From: Gracilariopsis chorda
Lineage: Eukaryota; Rhodophyta; Florideophyceae; Gracilariales; Gracilariaceae
Assembly: GCA_003194525.1 (NCBI GenBank)
Contig: NBIV01000046.1
Span: 248,001-312,000 of the forward strand
Length of the DNA: 64,000 bases
Direction: 5' to 3'
Shown here: in pieces, positions 33,558 through 43,479 of the stretch
Layout of the letters: the number at the start of each line of letters is the position of its first letter
Numbering within the stretch: the stretch's first letter is position 1
Translations under genes and position numbers: made by a program
Notes under the pieces: model-generated
The model's input: only the letters and a program-made list of their open reading frames with translations
Told to the model about the DNA's origin: nothing
The model's database searches: none

Positions 33558-35787
33558 ATCGTCTTCGCTTCCTGTTTCTGCATTGCTTTGAGATAAAGGA
33601 CCATGTGAATGCTCTAGGAGGTAGCATGATGAGCTGTTGTAGAACTCGGCTCCCTGGAAGGGGGGTATGGTTCGAAATATGCGTGTGTATCAGGTCCTGT
33701 TCAATTACCCAACATCTCTCCATGGGATAGAACTTTGCTCGAATGTTGGAGCGGCACTGCGACTTGTGCCGCAGACACCGCAATTTTCCGGTGAGCAGCG
33801 CAGACGACCTCGACTTCCTCGTCTGCAACACTGAGAAGTATTGTACACCATAAAGGTAGCCAAAGTTCTTAGCGATGTAGGCAACCAGTGCAGGGAGGTC
33901 AAAGACCTCCTTTAAACCTTTCAGAGCTGAGACAAGCCTCTCGTTTGACATCGCAAGTTCTGTCTTACATTCACCACCGTCCTCAAGTTTCACATCAACC
34001 CATAAACGCCTTCCATTGTTTTCAAATGTCTCTTGGACGTCTGCCTGATCCTCAGTGCATGACCCGGTCTTGGTAGTGCGTCCTTCACACATAGTCATTG
34101 ATGGTAGCTCCATGTGCGGCTTCTCCTGTATCTGAGCGTCAGAACAGGCTGCCAGCTCTTCATTGAGCTCTTGAGCTTGACCACCATTCTCAGAAGCCTG
34201 CTTCTTCTCTTCAATATGTTTTTCAGTTTCTGCGTTCAGCTCGGAAGGCGCCGCGGTATCCTTCGCTCCTTCTTCAGCTTCAACTTCTACCTGTGCCTGT
34301 GTCCGACTGATCGTCTTTGCTGGTGAATGTCCGTCAATTTCCATGTCTACTTCACTACCTTCTCCAGTCTGAATCATTTCCTGCTCCTCTTCTACACCTG
34401 ATGCTCCAATTACTTCAGAACTTCTTCCAGTTTTCTCACCTAGCGCTTTGTGCACCATCTCGGAGCGCTGTGATACACATATCTCAATCAATGTGTTCAC
34501 AATGTCCGCTACAACCGGAGCAGAATCAGAAAACTGCACTCGTCGCTTCATGCGAATCTTCAGGGGTAGACACATCCCACTGCTCTGAACAGAACTTTGG
34601 TTCAGCTCATGAACACGCTTTGTTCGCTGGCTTTTCCGTATAGCACGCGCCTCAGAGTCGCGCGTACCCAACGGCATTGGCTGAAGATCCACGACCTTTC
34701 CTTCTCCTGCTTTTCGTTCTCCCAGAACTGTATTCACATCCGTTCCCTCTTCCTTTCCAGCTTCTTCCTTTCCAGTCTGCATCCCAATGCTCCGCTCCAC
34801 GCTTCGTTTCGTACGCTGCCGTTTTTTTTTACCTTCCTTCCTCATGCGAAGGAGTTCTAAACGATGCTCTGACCGGAGCCGTACGACCATTGTTTCAGTA
34901 ACAATGTCGGTTTGAAAGAACTCCTTCGCCATGAGTATGTGTAGAATCCGGATTCTAATGGACATCCATCGAATCCTCTCAGTCAATGCTCGGCTGTACC
35001 CAGAGGCGTAGGTTCGCTTCGGGATACAGCCGTGGTCCGCACTGAACATGTTGAAAAGGGAAACAACATAGCAACCACAGCTGTGCGAGTCCTTTTGTCG
35101 CTTAAACCCTTTTACCTGTAGCATGTAGTTCCGCTCCGATATCACCGCACGTAGCGCTTCATCTCCTGTGAGGCAAAAGGGAAACAAGAAAGAGAACAGT
35201 TTCATAATCCTTCGATCAACAGACATTCCAAGACTGTCTCCAAACCAAACCGTCCATCGTTGCGTTCCTCGCGCCGCATTGACAATTTTCTTCCCTACCA
35301 AAACACCCCAATGGCTGTTAGACATGTTCAATGGGACTAGAACGGTGTTTATCTCTGTATCACCATTACCTTTAAAGGTAAACCACTTCTTGAACACTTC
35401 CAAATCCTCTTCCGGTATGTTTCCCTTCTTTCCCTTGAATGACTTCGATAGCCTTGTCAGCATCACTCCAATAGAACATGAGGCAAAAGCCACACCAACA
35501 GAAGGTACCATGTTCAAAACAGCTGTTGAGATCAAATCGCTACACATTTCCGAGTCAGGTTTTGAACTGTGTACCAAAGAAACCGGTGATGTTTCTTTGC
35601 CTTCTGCGATCAAGATTCTGGCTACATGGTCCTTCACAACCGCAAAAAGGACTTCGGAACTCGCAGAGCCATCACTGATGCGCATTTGCGTACGCTTTTC
35701 AAGATTCTCCCAGAACGACGTAAAGGTTTCATAAAGTTCATGTTCTGGGAGAATATCTACGTAGTCAGACGCTTTGTTTTGCTCCAT
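33529..35787 (-). CDS. ULP1-like cysteine protease (peptidase C48) of the Mutator-like element
   Basis: ULP1/SENP proteases process SUMO or related modifiers. The 752-residue product starts at a true ATG (35787). The C48 catalytic set is complete in the N-terminal third: His159 in NMSNSHWGVLV, Asp184 in VWFGDSLGM, Gln231 in GFKRQKD and Cys237 in SHSCGCYVV. After about residue 300 come Lys/Arg-rich and then long acidic, Glu/Gln-rich low-complexity segments to about 600, and then a small basic domain to the C-terminus. The catalytic domain is therefore N-terminal, unlike host ULP1 and SENP enzymes, where it is C-terminal. It shares strand with the transposase and lies 415 bases upstream of its start. 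The reading frame is intact. Confidence 0.85.
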   Translation of the reverse strand: MEQNKASDYVDILPEHELYETFTSFWENLEKRTQMRISDGSASSEVLFAVVKDHVARILIAEGKETSPVSLVHSSKPDSEMCSDLISTAVLNMVPSVGVAFASCSIGVMLTRLSKSFKGKKGNIPEEDLEVFKKWFTFKGNGDTEINTVLVPLNMSNSHWGVLVGKKIVNAARGTQRWTVWFGDSLGMSVDRRIMKLFSFLFPFCLTGDEALRAVISERNYMLQVKGFKRQKDSHSCGCYVVSLFNMFSADHGCIPKRTYASGYSRALTERIRWMSIRIRILHILMAKEFFQTDIVTETMVVRLRSEHRLELLRMRKEGKKKRQRTKRSVERSIGMQTGKEEAGKEEGTDVNTVLGERKAGEGKVVDLQPMPLGTRDSEARAIRKSQRTKRVHELNQSSVQSSGMCLPLKIRMKRRVQFSDSAPVVADIVNTLIEICVSQRSEMVHKALGEKTGRSSEVIGASGVEEEQEMIQTGEGSEVDMEIDGHSPAKTISRTQAQVEVEAEEGAKDTAAPSELNAETEKHIEEKKQASENGGQAQELNEELAACSDAQIQEKPHMELPSMTMCEGRTTKTGSCTEDQADVQETFENNGRRLWVDVKLEDGGECKTELAMSNERLVSALKGLKEVFDLPALVAYIAKNFGYLYGVQYFSVLQTRKSRSSALLTGKLRCLRHKSQCRSNIRAKFYPMERCWVIEQDLIHTHISNHTPLPGSRVLQQLIMLPPRAFTWSFISKQCRNRKRRRYGVWRLQWG

Positions 35788-35967
35788 TGCTCAAAGCAAT
35801 AGAACAGTACACGAGAGCGGTCCGGGAAGGAGATTGGGACGTAGAGAGAGTCAGCAGTCTTTGAAAGGGTCGTCGAAGATGTGAAGGAGGACGTAGTACC
35901 TGACGTATCTGTCATTCCCACACAATTTGACGACGCCGCGCGGTAACCTCGACTGCATCTACATCTC

Positions 35968-36207
35968 ATTTACGTTGTGCTGACTTGGCGGCCGGAGAGA
36001 GCAGGGATAGAGGGAATGCTCTGACTCTGCGGATCTACTGGTTGAAATCCAAAATAGGGGCGTATTATTGGCTACAGTAAGATCTGAAGTGGCACGGGCA
36101 CTTGTGCAGCTCGCCGTGGCACGTGCCCGCTGACTCTCTCTTTTTATTGGTGCAAATGCGCGCTGACTCGCCTACACTATCTACGTCGTGTAGTTTAGCC
36201 CTTTCCC
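35968..36207 (-). repeat. right terminal inverted repeat (240 bp)
   Basis: It is the reverse complement of 28560-28799, the same length and without a difference that I could find. It ends GTAGTTTAGCCCTTTCCC, next to the duplicated target. Confidence 0.95.
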
Positions 36208-36216
36208 GAGCAGGAC
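36208..36216. repeat. right 9-bp target-site duplication (GAGCAGGAC)
   Basis: It is an exact copy of 28551-28559. The inferred empty site would join ATCACCTC to GTGACTTT around a single GAGCAGGAC. Confidence 0.95.
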
Positions 36217-36386
36217 GTGACTTTTCTAAAGGCGTTGTGTCGACTAACGTCGGTACCAAAAGGTAGTGCTACCAGTGTGGGGTTCGACTGATGTGGATAT
36301 CAATCACCAACGACATCGTGCAGAACTGGAACTTTTATCGAGGACGATGCCGTCCTCGCCAAGCCCTCCTGGCTGTCGCTTACGTA

Positions 36387-36960
36387 AGGTTCCGAGAGAG
36401 TGGAGCTTCGTTGTCTGTCGAGGAAGGCGTTGTGACGCTGCAGGGCCTGTTCAAGCGAATCAGGGGACTCTGTGAATCCTGCGAAACGAAGTATGTTTCG
36501 GACTTGTGAGAAGGCTGGTTGTCTGTCGCCGAAGGCGCAGAGGCGCTGCGAAGACTTGTTTATACCCTGTGAGGGTGTTTCGATTCGTCGTCAGGGCACG
36601 GGACGAGCTGCGATGAATTTAGTGTAACTGAGGCTCCGAGAGAGGGAGCTCTGTTGTCTTCCGAGGAAGGCGTTGTGGCGCTGCAGAGTCTGTTCATGTG
36701 AACTAGGGGCCGTGTGATGTCCTGCGGAGACAACTTTCAGCCTTGCGAGAAGGCTCGTATTGAAGTCTGGCTGAATGCGCAGAGGCGCGGCGAAGGCTTG
36801 CACGTTATTCTTTGGGGGTGTTTAAGTTCGTGGACAGGGCGCAGGAGGTGCTGTGATGGATTGAGTCTAGCAGAGGCTCCGAAGGAGGGAGCTATGTTCT
36901 CTACAGAAGAAAAATTTGCCCGTGCTTAAGGGTCTGTTCATGCGGAGACATGGTTCAAGT
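36387..36960 (+). repeat. 243-bp tandem repeat, about 2.3 units
   Basis: Units begin at about 36387, 36631 and 36873 with AGGYTCCGA-R-GGAG and share GAGGAAGGCGTTGTG, GCTGCAG, GTCTGTTCA, GAGAAGGCT and GGGTGTTT blocks. The spacing (244 and 242) averages 81 codons. In one plus frame each unit encodes EGxxLSxEEGVVxLQxLF-type text, and a weaker second motif (EGWLSVAEGAEAL) sits about halfway. This suggests a decayed repeat protein, with stops in every unit. Confidence 0.65.
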
Positions 36961-37886
36961 TTATGAGAAGGAATATAATCTATTGCTAGATGGGGCCAGA
37001 GACACTGGAAGAACTTGATCATGTTGTAACTGCATTTAGTATGCAATTATCATCGTTTTATGACCTAGTGAGGTTTCATCATCGCGATAACGTGAAACAA
37101 TTTCTGTTCTACATGGTTTATCCTATACGGTCTGCCGTGAAAAAGTGAAAGGTTTGAACGAGGACGTTGAAAGTTGGGAGAAGGCAATGGTGAAACAGAC
37201 ATCGCGACCGCTGAGGTCAAGGTGCCGTGTACCGCATTTTCAATTGCTTGGATCTCCGTCGTTGCGTCCGTTGGGTCGACTTGCAACTAATTGTTCGCCT
37301 TATCAACAAGTGTGACGCGTTAGCTGCAGAAGTGAGGGCAGACTATCGGCCGGTCAGAACTACAGTTCTTGTAAAGTATATCCCAGTTGCTGCAGTAGGG
37401 GTCTTCAACCGCTGAAGCGTTTCATTTCCAACGACTATGTCGTTCCGAAGGAAAGCCGAAACGGTTCTTGAGCCCCTCGACATGTTGCGAAGTATAAGAT
37501 AGGGTTACTGGAGTAAAACTCCTCGTACCCTTGTACCGAAGGGTACATGTAATAAATTTACAAAGTGTTACATCGCTTCATTATAGATTCGAGTCTTGAT
37601 CCTTACTTTCAGAATCTTGCAAAGCATTTCGATAAGTACGAAGTCAGCCACTTTCCGAAGATCGTAGTGGTGTTTTCGAATAAGTAAATATGTTATACAG
37701 AACCATCGTCAGCCTTCTTGGAATCCAACCTATCAAATGTCTCAGGTACAAGACTTCGAAAGGATCATGAGAACACTATAGCGCAGGCCTTTGAACTCTA
37801 AATCTGGTCCATCATTGCGGTGCGCAAAAGAGAATGATGCGATCGAACGTAGGAACCGTTTTGGTACTATGGGCTGCTATAAATCG
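36961..37886. other. no supported gene; GTACC palindrome
   Basis: No convincing frame. GTACCCTTGTACCGAAGGGTAC (arms GTACCCTT/AAGGGTAC) lies at 37525-37546, downstream of TAF1. Confidence 0.4.
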
Positions 37887-40800
37887 TCAAAGCATAGAAT
37901 CGCCACCCCCATCCAAATTCAGGACAATGCTGCGTTCATTGGCATCAGCACCACCAGCGGTTGTCGGTATGTCCGTGTCCATCGGGAAAATGTCATCAGC
38001 CGCGATCCTGGAACCTAGAAATGTGCTACTGAACGTTTGAGCCCGTTCCGAACCTCTATTGTACGGTTCGTCTACATTGATAACGTCTGGTTTAGACATA
38101 GTTTTAACTTCGATGATGTCATCCGGGTTGTCCTGAATCACAATAACCTCCTTTGATTTTGTGGATTCTTTTTTCTTACTCCCCCCTCCTGACTTCTTTT
38201 TCTTCTTCGTCTTGGTTGATGATGCGGAGGCCTTTGCTTCAGCTTTTTCCAGTTTCACCATCTCTTCAGCGGCTTTGATGTCATCTGATCGCCTCTGCAC
38301 TTGTTCCCGAGCAACTTCGAGTAGTAACTCCGCATGCTGCACTACCCATTGCACATCTGCACTCTTGTTGAATAAGCGAGCGTTGGATGTCATTAATTCC
38401 ATGTCCGTTAAAAACTGCGCAGATGTTTCATACGTCATCTTCTTACATTTCTGCCGTACCAAGTTCAGGTACATCGGGTTCTTGACGATTTGCGTGTACG
38501 TTGGGACGAGCTTCGCGTCTACAGGAGCCGTGAAATCCAACCCAGTGTCTTTGGGCACCGCGAGATTTGTAGCAGTCACCCCAGGTGGTGGAGATTCACC
38601 GTCTTGAAGACGAGCGATTTTAATGACCGACATATTTGGAACGATATACCCTTCGGTGCTGCGCACGATTTCCTCAATTTGTTCCAAGATTCCGTTCAGT
38701 TGCACCGTGCCGTTCCGTTTCCGACGAGAGGTTTTGGCCGTCTTCTTTGCGCGATAGTCGATTATGTCGTCCCCGTACTGTGATCTCTTGCGTTTCAAGG
38801 CTGCTTGTTCCTTTTGCTTGTTAATCTGCTTAGTGCTAATCTTGATCTTTCCAATCTGACCTTTCCGCTCTCCACTGATTTTCTGGATCGGTTTATCCAT
38901 AGGCGTTGGCGCAGTAGGGGGATTAGTCTTCTTCGAGCTCTTTTTCTTCTCGGGGGCGTTCGATTTCTTCTTTACACCTTTCGTACCACCTTGCAGGTCT
39001 CTCAGCCCAATAGCGATCTTAAGCTTTCCGTCCGATTTCCCACTGGGCCCTCCGCTCGCTACGCTCTCCTTCTTATTCTTCTTTGAAGCCCCTCGTTTCT
39101 CTAGGCGGCGCTTTATTTCTTCGGGATCTGTTACATATGTCACCACTGTTCTTTGTTTCCCGTCTGCCCCTGTTACTTTCTTTGTAACCTTGAGACGCGT
39201 GACTTTCTTTTTCAGTTTTCTCTGGGAGTCCTCCACAGACTCCGCAGTCTTTTTCGCCCCATTCCCAGGACCTGTTCCACCTTTTGAAGAGGATGCAACC
39301 GCTGGACTTGCGCTGCCTGTCACCGCGGAGCCGGTTTTCCTTTTCGGCGTATTTCCAGAACCATTTGACCTTCCTGACGGAGTGGGCGCCAATCTATCCT
39401 TAGAAAAGTCTCTCTTTGAACGTTCTCCAAACACTGCCCGGGCCGCAGCATAAACAGCAGGGCCATCTTTTTCTGGAAAGTAGTCGTCAGCCTCGGTTGG
39501 GAGTTCATCTACTTCTCCATCTTCCAGTGCTCTTCTCTGAACCTGGAGAGGGAGACTAAGCATGGTACCGCGTGACATCGCTGTTCCAACTGCAGCAATA
39601 GCGGCCCCCTTGGCCAACCCGGTATCTCTGTGCTTCTTCAAGACTGTTCGAATAACATTCGAGTAGTCTGACAGGTCTTGTACATTACTCTTTTGCTTTC
39701 GTTGGACCATTTCTCTAATTAATGCCCTCCGTTCCTCCAAGTTACTAGGAATCTTCTTCTGATTGAGTCTGTAATGGTTCATCAATACGCTGTTCAATTC
39801 TGCGGCAGAAAGGGTCATGAGCCGTGACTCCATTGAAGTACCTCCTTCTTTAAGGTCATTGACAATCCTGGCTAGCGACAATACCTGGAGAAGGTCTTTC
39901 CGTTGCATACGCTGTGCTGCGATAAGGTTCTGTGACTGGTACCAAGGCGATTTCAGTAAGTGACACTTCAAGAAAGTTGCTACAGCTTGTCCAGCTTCAT
40001 GTCCAGTCTTTTCTGAAGCAGCGAGGATATTGCCTTGTCCACTTGGAAACGTGAATGTTTGAACACCTATGTCCAAAAGGTGTTCCCATCCGGATTCCAT
40101 AGCTTCATAGGCTGTAGTTTCTTGTGGGGTTAATGTTCGAAGTAACTCAGCCTCTTTTGCTTCTCTAAAAGCTGTGTTCTTAGTGAAGTCCTCTGAAATG
40201 ACATACTTGCCGTTTTGATTCTTCGACATTTCTCGCAACAGCTTGATCAGAGAAGTCTCGGGATACGTCCTTCGACGAGGGAACGCTCTGAAGATTTGCT
40301 CCTTCTCAATAAAGGGTTGCGGCTCCTCCCGAGGGGCACTGTGATCCTCTTTTTGTTGCTTCTTTTGCTGCTTCAAAAATTCCTTTCGTTGTCTTGCAGC
40401 TTCGCGCATCACCCACAACGAAACACGATCCTTGGCAAATTTTTTGTACCGCTCGGTGTTCGGGGCCATAACTTCAATCTTAGGTTCGGTCATACCGACC
40501 GACACTACTGAGTCAATCTCGCGCACAAACATTTCATTATCGTTGCGAACCAACAGAAAGTCAGTAGTTGGCGTTGTCGTCTTGGCACATGGAGCAGAGT
40601 ACACATGAGACTCAATGACAGAAAGGTGCTTTCCGTCAGAGTCGATATCGCCGGCATTCACGGGTGGCGGTTCATCTGGTGCCAAGAAGACCGTATCTGC
40701 TTCTGCTGTACCGGCAGCATTCTTTGATGCTTGCGCCGCTTCAGCTGCTGAATCCTTTCTCGCAAAAGTTACAACTCGGGACGCCATGCCAGGTATGGGA

Positions 40801-42848
40801 AGCACCGAAGGCTGTCGTTCAAGTGCGTACTCAAATAGCGATACTCTGTAGGCATCCTTGACTGAGCATTGCAGCTCCGATAACTTCTTCGGAATCTGTC
40901 CTGCAATTTGTGCTTTGCCACCCTTTGGCCTCTTTCGCCGAAACGGTTGGAGCACCGCTTTCTTGGGTAAGTTATCAGCAGACAGCTTTGGTCTTCTGAA
41001 GGACAAAAGCGAAGCAGTGGTCGCAGAATGATGCGTTGTCTGACACTTAACAGCTGGTGGAGCATTCTGGAGCCCCCGAAGAATCGATCTTCGGTCAATT
41101 CTTTGATGCGTTGAAGACCCACTCGCGTAGTACAAGTCATTAGATATATTGAAACGATCAGATTCCAACAGTTGTTGAAGCTTTGTTCCAGTAGTTTGCA
41201 ACAGGTCCCGGCTTTGACCGTGCACGTTCAAAACGTTTTTCCCGGTTAGCATTCCACTCTTCTCTTCTGTTGAGTTTTCGGACACCTGCTCAAACATCAT
41301 GTTCTCGTCGTTAAGATCTAAAATCAGTCTCGACAGTTTCTCGCGGTCACTAATGATGCTTCGATTGCCTGAACTAGTTGAAGAATCATCTGGTTCCGTT
41401 TCGCTTTGCGAGTCCCAAGCAATGCCGCGAACCCAGGTGCCATCTCGAAGATCTGGATTTTGAGGGGGTATGGATTCTAGGATTGATTGGGGCGGAATTG
41501 CCAAGCCAGCTTTCGCCGTGCTATCGGTGTGCGTGGCATTCTGGGTTCCGTTTTCACTTGGGTCGGACTGGGCAGATGGGTTCTTCTTGTCTTCCTGAGA
41601 GCCATGAGACGAACTCTCTTTTGTATTCGACACCTGGGTTGCAGGAACATCAATGTCCATTTTGTCAGGACCCTTGAGTGTGTCACCCTTAACGGTGTTG
41701 GCATTATTCGCGGTTACGCCACCATCCTCCCACTCAATATCATCATCCGAGTCAGCACCAGCTTGGTTGTGATGCTTGTCAACGTTAAGCTGTACAGGAT
41801 CTTCAAACTCGTCATCGTCATCGTCACTATCCATTATGCGCACATGCGGTTTCTCACAGGACTGTCCTATAGCCCAATCATCCTCATCATCTTCATTAGT
41901 TTCTCCCCATGCGATATCACCTTCCCAATCCATCTGCTGCACCAAAGCATGCGTCTCAACAACAGGTTGAACGTGGCCGTTCTCCTCCAACGGCAGTGCG
42001 GCGTCATAATATTCTTCGGTAAACACGGGTAGTTGTTGAGTGTGCTGCTTCTTTCCTTCTCTCTGTTGAGCGTTTTTCTGGTCCAGAACCAGGACCACGC
42101 TGACGGGGTCAACCTCCGGTAAGGCCGGTGCGCTCTGCAATCTGTCAGCGGCATCCGGGGCGAGTTGGATGGGCTGTGGCTCGCGCACAATGCCGTACCG
42201 TTTCTGGGCGGCGACAAAACGTAGAGGAGGTGGCGGTTTGAAGAACAGCTTTGTAAATGGCAACGGGTCTTCTTCTTCTTCATCTGCAGCAGTTACAAGG
42301 TGTATGATAGGTTTCTTGACCGCCTCGCGCGCCGCCCTCATGAGACGACGTTGTTGTTCAAGAGCGGTAAGCGTTCGAGGGCTTTGATGCGGCTTCACAG
42401 GTGAGGCTGGGTGCGAAGATGGAGTGGAGTGAGGCTTCGGTGCTGAAGCGGATGGAGCGGGCTGTTCGGGCTGTGGGCCGTCGTCGTCGCCATCTTCATC
42501 ATCGTAATTTTCATCCTCGTCTACGATAACGGGTTTGGGGCGGGAAGAAATGGCGTGCATATCCTGACGAGTGGCCTCGTCGAGGTCATCAGGGTCATCA
42601 ATATCGTAGTAGTCTGATTTCTTGGGGTCGTCATCGTAGTGGTCATCGTCGTCGGAAACGGTGTCCCTCTTGAGGGGGAGCGATTCAATTTCGCGCAGCT
42701 GCTTGTCTTTAGTTTCTATTTTGGCGCCGACGTGGTCAATATTGTTCTTAGTCTCGTCGTCGAGGTAATCCTCGTCAAGACGGCCTCGTCGATCAATATT
42801 ACCGAACAGGAAGCCCGTTCCGCCGGTTGCTCCTTCGCGCGCGGACAT
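37887..42848 (-). CDS. TAF1: TFIID subunit 1 (TAF1) with a single bromodomain
   Basis: TAF1 is the scaffold of TFIID, binding TBP, promoter DNA and acetylated histones. The start is the first ATG (42848), immediately before the TAND-like motif FLFGNIDRRGRLDEDYLDDE (residues about 13-32). The product is 1,653 residues with no introns. Acidic stretches occupy about 50-450. The DUF3591 core, which forms the TAF7/promoter-binding module, spans about 600-1120 (including LSFRRPKLSADNLPKKAVLQPF and LSAAELNSVLM). A Lys/Gly-rich linker leads to one bromodomain at about 1395-1515 with PTYTQIVKNPMYL and the acetyl-lysine Asn in SNARLFN (about 1490). A Lys-rich tail follows. I did not find the zinc knuckle of animal TAF1. 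Animals have two bromodomains; one is usual in plants and algae. Confidence 0.9.
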   Translation of the reverse strand: MSAREGATGGTGFLFGNIDRRGRLDEDYLDDETKNNIDHVGAKIETKDKQLREIESLPLKRDTVSDDDDHYDDDPKKSDYYDIDDPDDLDEATRQDMHAISSRPKPVIVDEDENYDDEDGDDDGPQPEQPAPSASAPKPHSTPSSHPASPVKPHQSPRTLTALEQQRRLMRAAREAVKKPIIHLVTAADEEEEDPLPFTKLFFKPPPPLRFVAAQKRYGIVREPQPIQLAPDAADRLQSAPALPEVDPVSVVLVLDQKNAQQREGKKQHTQQLPVFTEEYYDAALPLEENGHVQPVVETHALVQQMDWEGDIAWGETNEDDEDDWAIGQSCEKPHVRIMDSDDDDDEFEDPVQLNVDKHHNQAGADSDDDIEWEDGGVTANNANTVKGDTLKGPDKMDIDVPATQVSNTKESSSHGSQEDKKNPSAQSDPSENGTQNATHTDSTAKAGLAIPPQSILESIPPQNPDLRDGTWVRGIAWDSQSETEPDDSSTSSGNRSIISDREKLSRLILDLNDENMMFEQVSENSTEEKSGMLTGKNVLNVHGQSRDLLQTTGTKLQQLLESDRFNISNDLYYASGSSTHQRIDRRSILRGLQNAPPAVKCQTTHHSATTASLLSFRRPKLSADNLPKKAVLQPFRRKRPKGGKAQIAGQIPKKLSELQCSVKDAYRVSLFEYALERQPSVLPIPGMASRVVTFARKDSAAEAAQASKNAAGTAEADTVFLAPDEPPPVNAGDIDSDGKHLSVIESHVYSAPCAKTTTPTTDFLLVRNDNEMFVREIDSVVSVGMTEPKIEVMAPNTERYKKFAKDRVSLWVMREAARQRKEFLKQQKKQQKEDHSAPREEPQPFIEKEQIFRAFPRRRTYPETSLIKLLREMSKNQNGKYVISEDFTKNTAFREAKEAELLRTLTPQETTAYEAMESGWEHLLDIGVQTFTFPSGQGNILAASEKTGHEAGQAVATFLKCHLLKSPWYQSQNLIAAQRMQRKDLLQVLSLARIVNDLKEGGTSMESRLMTLSAAELNSVLMNHYRLNQKKIPSNLEERRALIREMVQRKQKSNVQDLSDYSNVIRTVLKKHRDTGLAKGAAIAAVGTAMSRGTMLSLPLQVQRRALEDGEVDELPTEADDYFPEKDGPAVYAAARAVFGERSKRDFSKDRLAPTPSGRSNGSGNTPKRKTGSAVTGSASPAVASSSKGGTGPGNGAKKTAESVEDSQRKLKKKVTRLKVTKKVTGADGKQRTVVTYVTDPEEIKRRLEKRGASKKNKKESVASGGPSGKSDGKLKIAIGLRDLQGGTKGVKKKSNAPEKKKSSKKTNPPTAPTPMDKPIQKISGERKGQIGKIKISTKQINKQKEQAALKRKRSQYGDDIIDYRAKKTAKTSRRKRNGTVQLNGILEQIEEIVRSTEGYIVPNMSVIKIARLQDGESPPPGVTATNLAVPKDTGLDFTAPVDAKLVPTYTQIVKNPMYLNLVRQKCKKMTYETSAQFLTDMELMTSNARLFNKSADVQWVVQHAELLLEVAREQVQRRSDDIKAAEEMVKLEKAEAKASASSTKTKKKKKSGGGSKKKESTKSKEVIVIQDNPDDIIEVKTMSKPDVINVDEPYNRGSERAQTFSSTFLGSRIAADDIFPMDTDIPTTAGGADANERSIVLNLDGGGDSML

Positions 42849-42990
42849 GTTGCTGGCGAGAGTGGCGAGACGCGGGGTACAAAACGAGCTAGTGGGGCGT
42901 ACTGGGAACACAAGGGGCGCAGCAAGCAAGTAGCATGTTTAGAGCAAGACGGGGAGCGGAGCGCTTTGGAGGCGAAAGCGACGGCACGTC

Positions 42991-43034
42991 TACCAACGGT
43001 ACGGCTACCTTTGGTACCTTTGGTACCGTTGGTA
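42991..43034. promoter_or_regulatory. GGTACC-rich inverted repeat upstream of TAF1
   Basis: TACCAACGGTAC (42991-43002) and GTACCGTTGGTA (43023-43034) are perfect 12-bp inverted arms. The 20-base spacer itself contains CTTTGGTACC. It lies 143 bases upstream of TAF1 and 446 bases upstream of the divergent gene at 43480. A second, shorter palindrome, TGTACCAAGGGTACA, is at 43180-43194. This may be a bidirectional promoter element. Confidence 0.5.
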
Positions 43035-43479
43035 ACTGCTACCTCCGACACCCGCCAGCGCAGAAGCGACGTATGTAGCGCTACGGACACCTTCGACGGA
43101 CCAAAACACACGCTGTTGCTCACGTGACAAGTACGGCCGACAAGTATGGCGCCCGAATTATGCGCCAAACCGCATTCCATGTACCAAGGGTACATCACTT
43201 TGTAATTGCTGTAATGCGCCCCCGCTGACAGCGAGCGCCGCTGGCGCACGCACTTCAGTCGCTCAACAGCCGACGTGGCGCCCGCCAGTTGGCTGGTTCC
43301 AAAACGCGTAGAGCGCCTCCGCTTGTCGCGCGCCGCCAACACCCGCCGCGCCCGACACCCGACGTTGCGCCTTCTGCCCACTGCACCTGTTCCACCCCAC
43401 CGTTCTCGTCCCCCCCCCGCCTCCTCCTTCCCGTCCGCCATCGCGCTCCCTTTGCAACCCCTTCTTCCTCCCGCCCGCA

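Larger units (their letters stand above)
28560..36207. mobile_element. complete Mutator-like transposon carrying a ULP1 protease gene
   Basis: The 7,648-bp unit is bounded by 240-bp inverted repeats and a 9-bp target duplication, so its ends are exact. It encodes, from left to right, an acidic protein frame (plus), a MULE transposase with SWIM zinc finger (minus), a small overlapping frame (minus) and a ULP1/C48 peptidase (minus). In plants, Mutator-like elements that carry ULP1-like sequences are called KI-MULEs; this element has the same combination in a lineage that appears far from land plants. The matching terminal repeats suggest a recent insertion. Single in-frame stops in two genes suggest this copy is non-autonomous. 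Confidence 0.95.
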
